Below are positions 61,756-64,000 of a stretch of DNA of 64,000 nt, in pieces. Source of the stretch: Chitinophaga sp. GbtcB8 (lineage in GTDB: Bacteria > Bacteroidota > Bacteroidia > Chitinophagales > Chitinophagaceae); NCBI RefSeq assembly GCF_019091455.1, contig NZ_JAGXJN010000012.1, forward strand, positions 100,634 through 164,633, given 5' to 3'. The stretch's first letter is position 1, and the number at the start of each line of letters is the position of its first letter. The position numbers and the translations under genes are program-made. Below the pieces are notes generated by a model. That model was not told the DNA's origin and ran no database searches. It saw only the letters and a list, made by a program, of their open reading frames with translations.

Positions 61756-62427
61756 ATGAAACGTACACTATTTGCTTTACTGCTCATCTGCTGTTATGCA
61801 GTTACCGCATGGGCACAGGATCGCAAGCCGGCCGGTACCTTCCGCAACGGCACCTACATTAAGGTAAACCCTACTACCCTCATTAATGAGCTGGATGTAT
61901 ATATTGAACAGGAGCTCACCGAAAAGTTAAGCCTGGAGCTGGGTATTACCGGCATTTATACGGATTACCCGGATTATTACCTGGCCAAGAAGATAGATTT
62001 TGGCCAAAAGAAACCCAACATCAGTACCGAACAGTTTGTGGAAGGCCGGGGACTGGGTTTCCGCGCGGCGCTACGCTGGTACATATTTTCTATTTACGAT
62101 GGGAATTCCCGCGCAGGCGGTACCTACTTTCAGCCGGTGCTGTTCTTTAAAAAAGTGTTTTACCCCAATGAGGAAGTGGAGCTCCTGGGTAATAAGTATA
62201 AAGAATCCGCCAGTAAGGATGTATACGGCCTGCAGTTCCTGCTGGGGCGCCAGTTCACCAAGGGCAAAGTGGTCTTTGACCCCTACATTGGCCTGGGCGT
62301 TCGTAGTAAGATCTATTACTACCACAATTTTGAGAACAATAACGGCATTGTACAGGCCACGGACGATAAGCTGGTGAGTATATTGCCCAGCTTACAGCTG
62401 GGACTTAAGCTGGGATTGAAGTTATAG
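61756..62427 (+). CDS. Outer-membrane beta-barrel protein, unknown function
   Basis: 223 aa from the ATG at 61756 (MKRTLFALLLICCYAVTAWA), with a clear signal peptide; the ATG at 61729 adds a non-hydrophobic head. The rest alternates polar and aromatic residues in strand-like runs (GLGFRAALRWYIFSIY, GTYFQPVLFFKKVFY, KVVFDPYIGLGVRSKIYYYH) and ends in LQLGLKLGLKL, typical of small barrels of 8-10 strands. No family recognised. A short word-repeat (TTAGC / GCTAT) lies just ahead of it at about 61700-61728. Confidence 0.78.
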   Translation: MKRTLFALLLICCYAVTAWAQDRKPAGTFRNGTYIKVNPTTLINELDVYIEQELTEKLSLELGITGIYTDYPDYYLAKKIDFGQKKPNISTEQFVEGRGLGFRAALRWYIFSIYDGNSRAGGTYFQPVLFFKKVFYPNEEVELLGNKYKESASKDVYGLQFLLGRQFTKGKVVFDPYIGLGVRSKIYYYHNFENNNGIVQATDDKLVSILPSLQLGLKLGLKL

Positions 62428-62428
62428 T

Positions 62429-62938
62429 TCATTTTGCTGAATCCCGTTGTGGGTGCACCGTAATATCTTTTTCCCCTGCACAGGCTCTTTGTAATAAACG
62501 CAGTAATTGTTTACTGCTCACATACCCTCCGTAACGGTAAATAATACGGTACTGCTCATCCAATAGTACAAAAGACGGGTATAAGGCCGCCTTCTCTCCC
62601 TTCATTAACAACGCAGCCAGCTCATTTTGCCCGCTGCTCATACCCTGCGGTTCAAAGGCATAGGTTTTTCCTTTAAATAAGATGGTTTGTTTTTGCTCCG
62701 CATCCAGCGATATGCTGTAAAAGCAGCTATTGAGCAGCTGTACCACCGGCTTGTCCTGCAGGGTAGTATGCTCCATCATATTGCAGTATGCGCACCAGCT
62801 GGTATGAATAAATACAAAAGTTTTACGCGGGGATGCCTGCACCGCACTATCCAGCTTTTCAAAAGTAGTATAGTGCACCTGGGCGGAGGCAGGGTGTACA
62901 AGTAAGAGGGAGAACGCCAATGATATTAAACAGCGCAT
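62429..62938 (-). CDS. Secreted thioredoxin-like protein
   Basis: 169 aa. Signal peptide (to about residue 19, VHPASA). Thioredoxin fold with active-site WCAYC (about residues 48-52), then the cis-proline region ALYPSFVLLDEQ. A disulfide reductase or isomerase role in the periplasm is likely. It is convergent with the barrel gene at 1 bp and lies 82 bp downstream of the COG0523 gene on the same strand, so it may share its transcript. Confidence 0.88.
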   Translation of the reverse strand: MRCLISLAFSLLLVHPASAQVHYTTFEKLDSAVQASPRKTFVFIHTSWCAYCNMMEHTTLQDKPVVQLLNSCFYSISLDAEQKQTILFKGKTYAFEPQGMSSGQNELAALLMKGEKAALYPSFVLLDEQYRIIYRYGGYVSSKQLLRLLQRACAGEKDITVHPQRDSAK

Positions 62939-63019
62939 GGATAAAATTACGAATTATCACTTTCCCACCTTCCACCGAACGCCTAAAAATCCCCGGATCC
63001 CCTGGCAGGGCAATGGCAT

Positions 63020-64000
63020 CTATAATTCCGGGAAAGGGTCTTTAAACACGTAACCATTCTGCCACAGCTTTACCTCTTCAGGCGTACAGCGGCAGGCATC
63101 CAGCTCCCGGGTAATGCGGGCGGGGTCCAGCTCCTGGCCTATGATCACTATTTCATTATACCGGTCTGCAAACTGCGGGTGCCAGCGGCTGCGCAGTAAT
63201 TCATAAGCTGCTGCATCCATTTGCCACTGCGCTTTGGGAATAGCGCACCACCAGAACCCGGCTTTATCGGCCCGCAGCGAGGCGCCGGCCTGGCTCCAGT
63301 TAACCGCTGTATCCGGGCGGGAGGCCAGCCATAATAAACCTTTGCTGCGTAAAATGTTGCCCTGCCATGCTTCATTTATATAACGCCACAAACGCTCAGG
63401 ATGAAATGGCTCCCGGCTGCGGTATACAAAAGAGCTGATGCCGTATTCTTCTGTTTCCGGTGTGTGCACAGCTTCCAGCTCCGCTATCCAGCCGGCGCTT
63501 TGGGAGGTCCGTTCAAAATCAAATAAACCGGTGTTCAGTATTTCATGCAGGGGTATGGCGCCGTTAATGCTTTCTATGATACGTGCTTCTGCATTCAGCT
63601 TGCGCAGCAAGGCTTTCAGGGTATTGAGCATCCGGGGTGTTACCAGGTCGCACTTGTTCAGCACTATTACATTGGCAAATTCTATTTGTTCTATTAACAG
63701 GTTTACAATCGTGCGCTGGTCCTGCTCATCATCTGTTAAACCACGGTCCTGCAGCAAAGCGGTGCTGTCATAATCTTTGCTGAAGTTATAGGCATCTACC
63801 ACCGTTACCAGGGTATCCAGGCGGCTTACACGGCTCAGGTCTATGTTATGATGCTCATCCTGGTAACAGAAAGTTTGTGCTACCGGCAGGGGTTCAGAGA
63901 TACCGCTGGATTCTATGAGCAAATAGTCAAAGCGCTGTTGTTCCGCCAGGGCAGCTACTTCGCGCAGCAGGTCCTCCCGCAGGGTGCAGCAAATGCAGCC
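63020..64000 (-). CDS. COG0523 (CobW/ZNG1-like) G3E GTPase, 5' end cut by the window
   Basis: Partial: 3' end complete, N-terminus (with the P-loop) outside the window. The frame continues to the edge and shows the metal-binding GCICC (Cys-x-Cys-Cys) followed by TLREDLLREVAALAEQ, then LLIESSGISEP (Walker B), VVDAYNF, NKCDL (guanine recognition) and a C-terminal CobW_C domain (about the last 90 residues). COG0523 proteins supply metal, usually zinc, to client proteins. The downstream thioredoxin-like gene may be in the same operon. Confidence 0.9.
   Translation of the reverse strand, partial: GCICCTLREDLLREVAALAEQQRFDYLLIESSGISEPLPVAQTFCYQDEHHNIDLSRVSRLDTLVTVVDAYNFSKDYDSTALLQDRGLTDDEQDQRTIVNLLIEQIEFANVIVLNKCDLVTPRMLNTLKALLRKLNAEARIIESINGAIPLHEILNTGLFDFERTSQSAGWIAELEAVHTPETEEYGISSFVYRSREPFHPERLWRYINEAWQGNILRSKGLLWLASRPDTAVNWSQAGASLRADKAGFWWCAIPKAQWQMDAAAYELLRSRWHPQFADRYNEIVIIGQELDPARITRELDACRCTPEEVKLWQNGYVFKDPFPEL

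Noticed and set aside
1..64000. Search for CRISPR arrays, tRNA, rRNA, insertion sequences and phage genes
   Set aside because: No regular spaced repeats, cloverleaf-like sequence, rRNA blocks, transposases or integrases were recognised on either strand by reading; very short RNA genes could still be missed.

Overview
The window reads as chromosomal DNA of a Bacteroidota bacterium, most likely family Chitinophagaceae (a Chitinophaga-like genome). The reasons are a gliding/type IX secretion gldK-gldL-gldM cluster, an alternative complex III (act) operon joined to a caa3/aa3-type oxidase, many Bacteroidota-specific DUF families (DUF4271, DUF4136, DUF4197, DUF6263), almost no Shine-Dalgarno sequences, and upstream boxes of the form TAnnTTTG, the Bacteroidota -7 element. 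The genus is an inference.

Layout. 1-2.4 kb: gldM (partial), gldL, gldK on the minus strand. 2.7-8.1 kb: a thioredoxin-like YyaL protein, hemD, a DUF4271 membrane protein and divergent hemW. 8.4-14 kb: an SDR, a DUF4136 lipoprotein and a small sugar locus (GH172, aldose epimerase, divergent LacI regulator) with an 18-bp palindromic operator candidate. 14-21 kb: deoxyhypusine-synthase-like protein, PepSY-like secreted protein, AcpH, DUF2911, a cystathionine gamma-synthase/lyase operon. 21-28.5 kb: fatty-acid hydroxylase, a GH9-polysaccharide deacetylase fusion, a beta-lactamase-fold hydrolase, FAH and flavin reductase, DUF4197. 28.5-31.1 kb: universal stress protein and lysS. 31.1-32.8 kb: a 1.6-kb stretch without a credible protein gene that holds three copies of a hairpin-containing element (a fourth is at 17.4 kb) and a sigma-54-like promoter followed by a terminator. 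32.8-39.5 kb: lptC, an outer-membrane barrel, a LON-domain protein, three glycosyltransferases, meaB. 39.6-43.5 kb: a ClC channel, then a protoglobin, a DUF2024 protein and a MarR regulator with a cysteine cluster. 43.7-59.8 kb: a long minus-strand respiratory block, actABCDEF followed by cox II, cox I, ctaB, two cox III, cox IV, SCO, DUF420 and a small CxxC membrane protein. 60-64 kb: NlpE-like lipoprotein, purN, a barrel protein, a thioredoxin-like protein and the 3' part of a COG0523 metal-chaperone GTPase.

How it works together. The respiratory block moves electrons from menaquinol through ActABCDEF to the oxidase; ctaB, SCO, DUF420 and probably the CxxC protein assemble the oxidase cofactors, and hemD/hemW elsewhere in the window feed heme. 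The strongest unexplained signal is the four-copy element: read on the minus strand each copy has a TAnnTTTG-like box, a conserved stretch of about 35 nt, then a hairpin and a T-run, which is what a family of short stand-alone RNAs would look like. A second unexplained signal is a set of intergenic dyads, each built from its own short near-repeated words. No rRNA, tRNA, IS element or CRISPR array was recognised.
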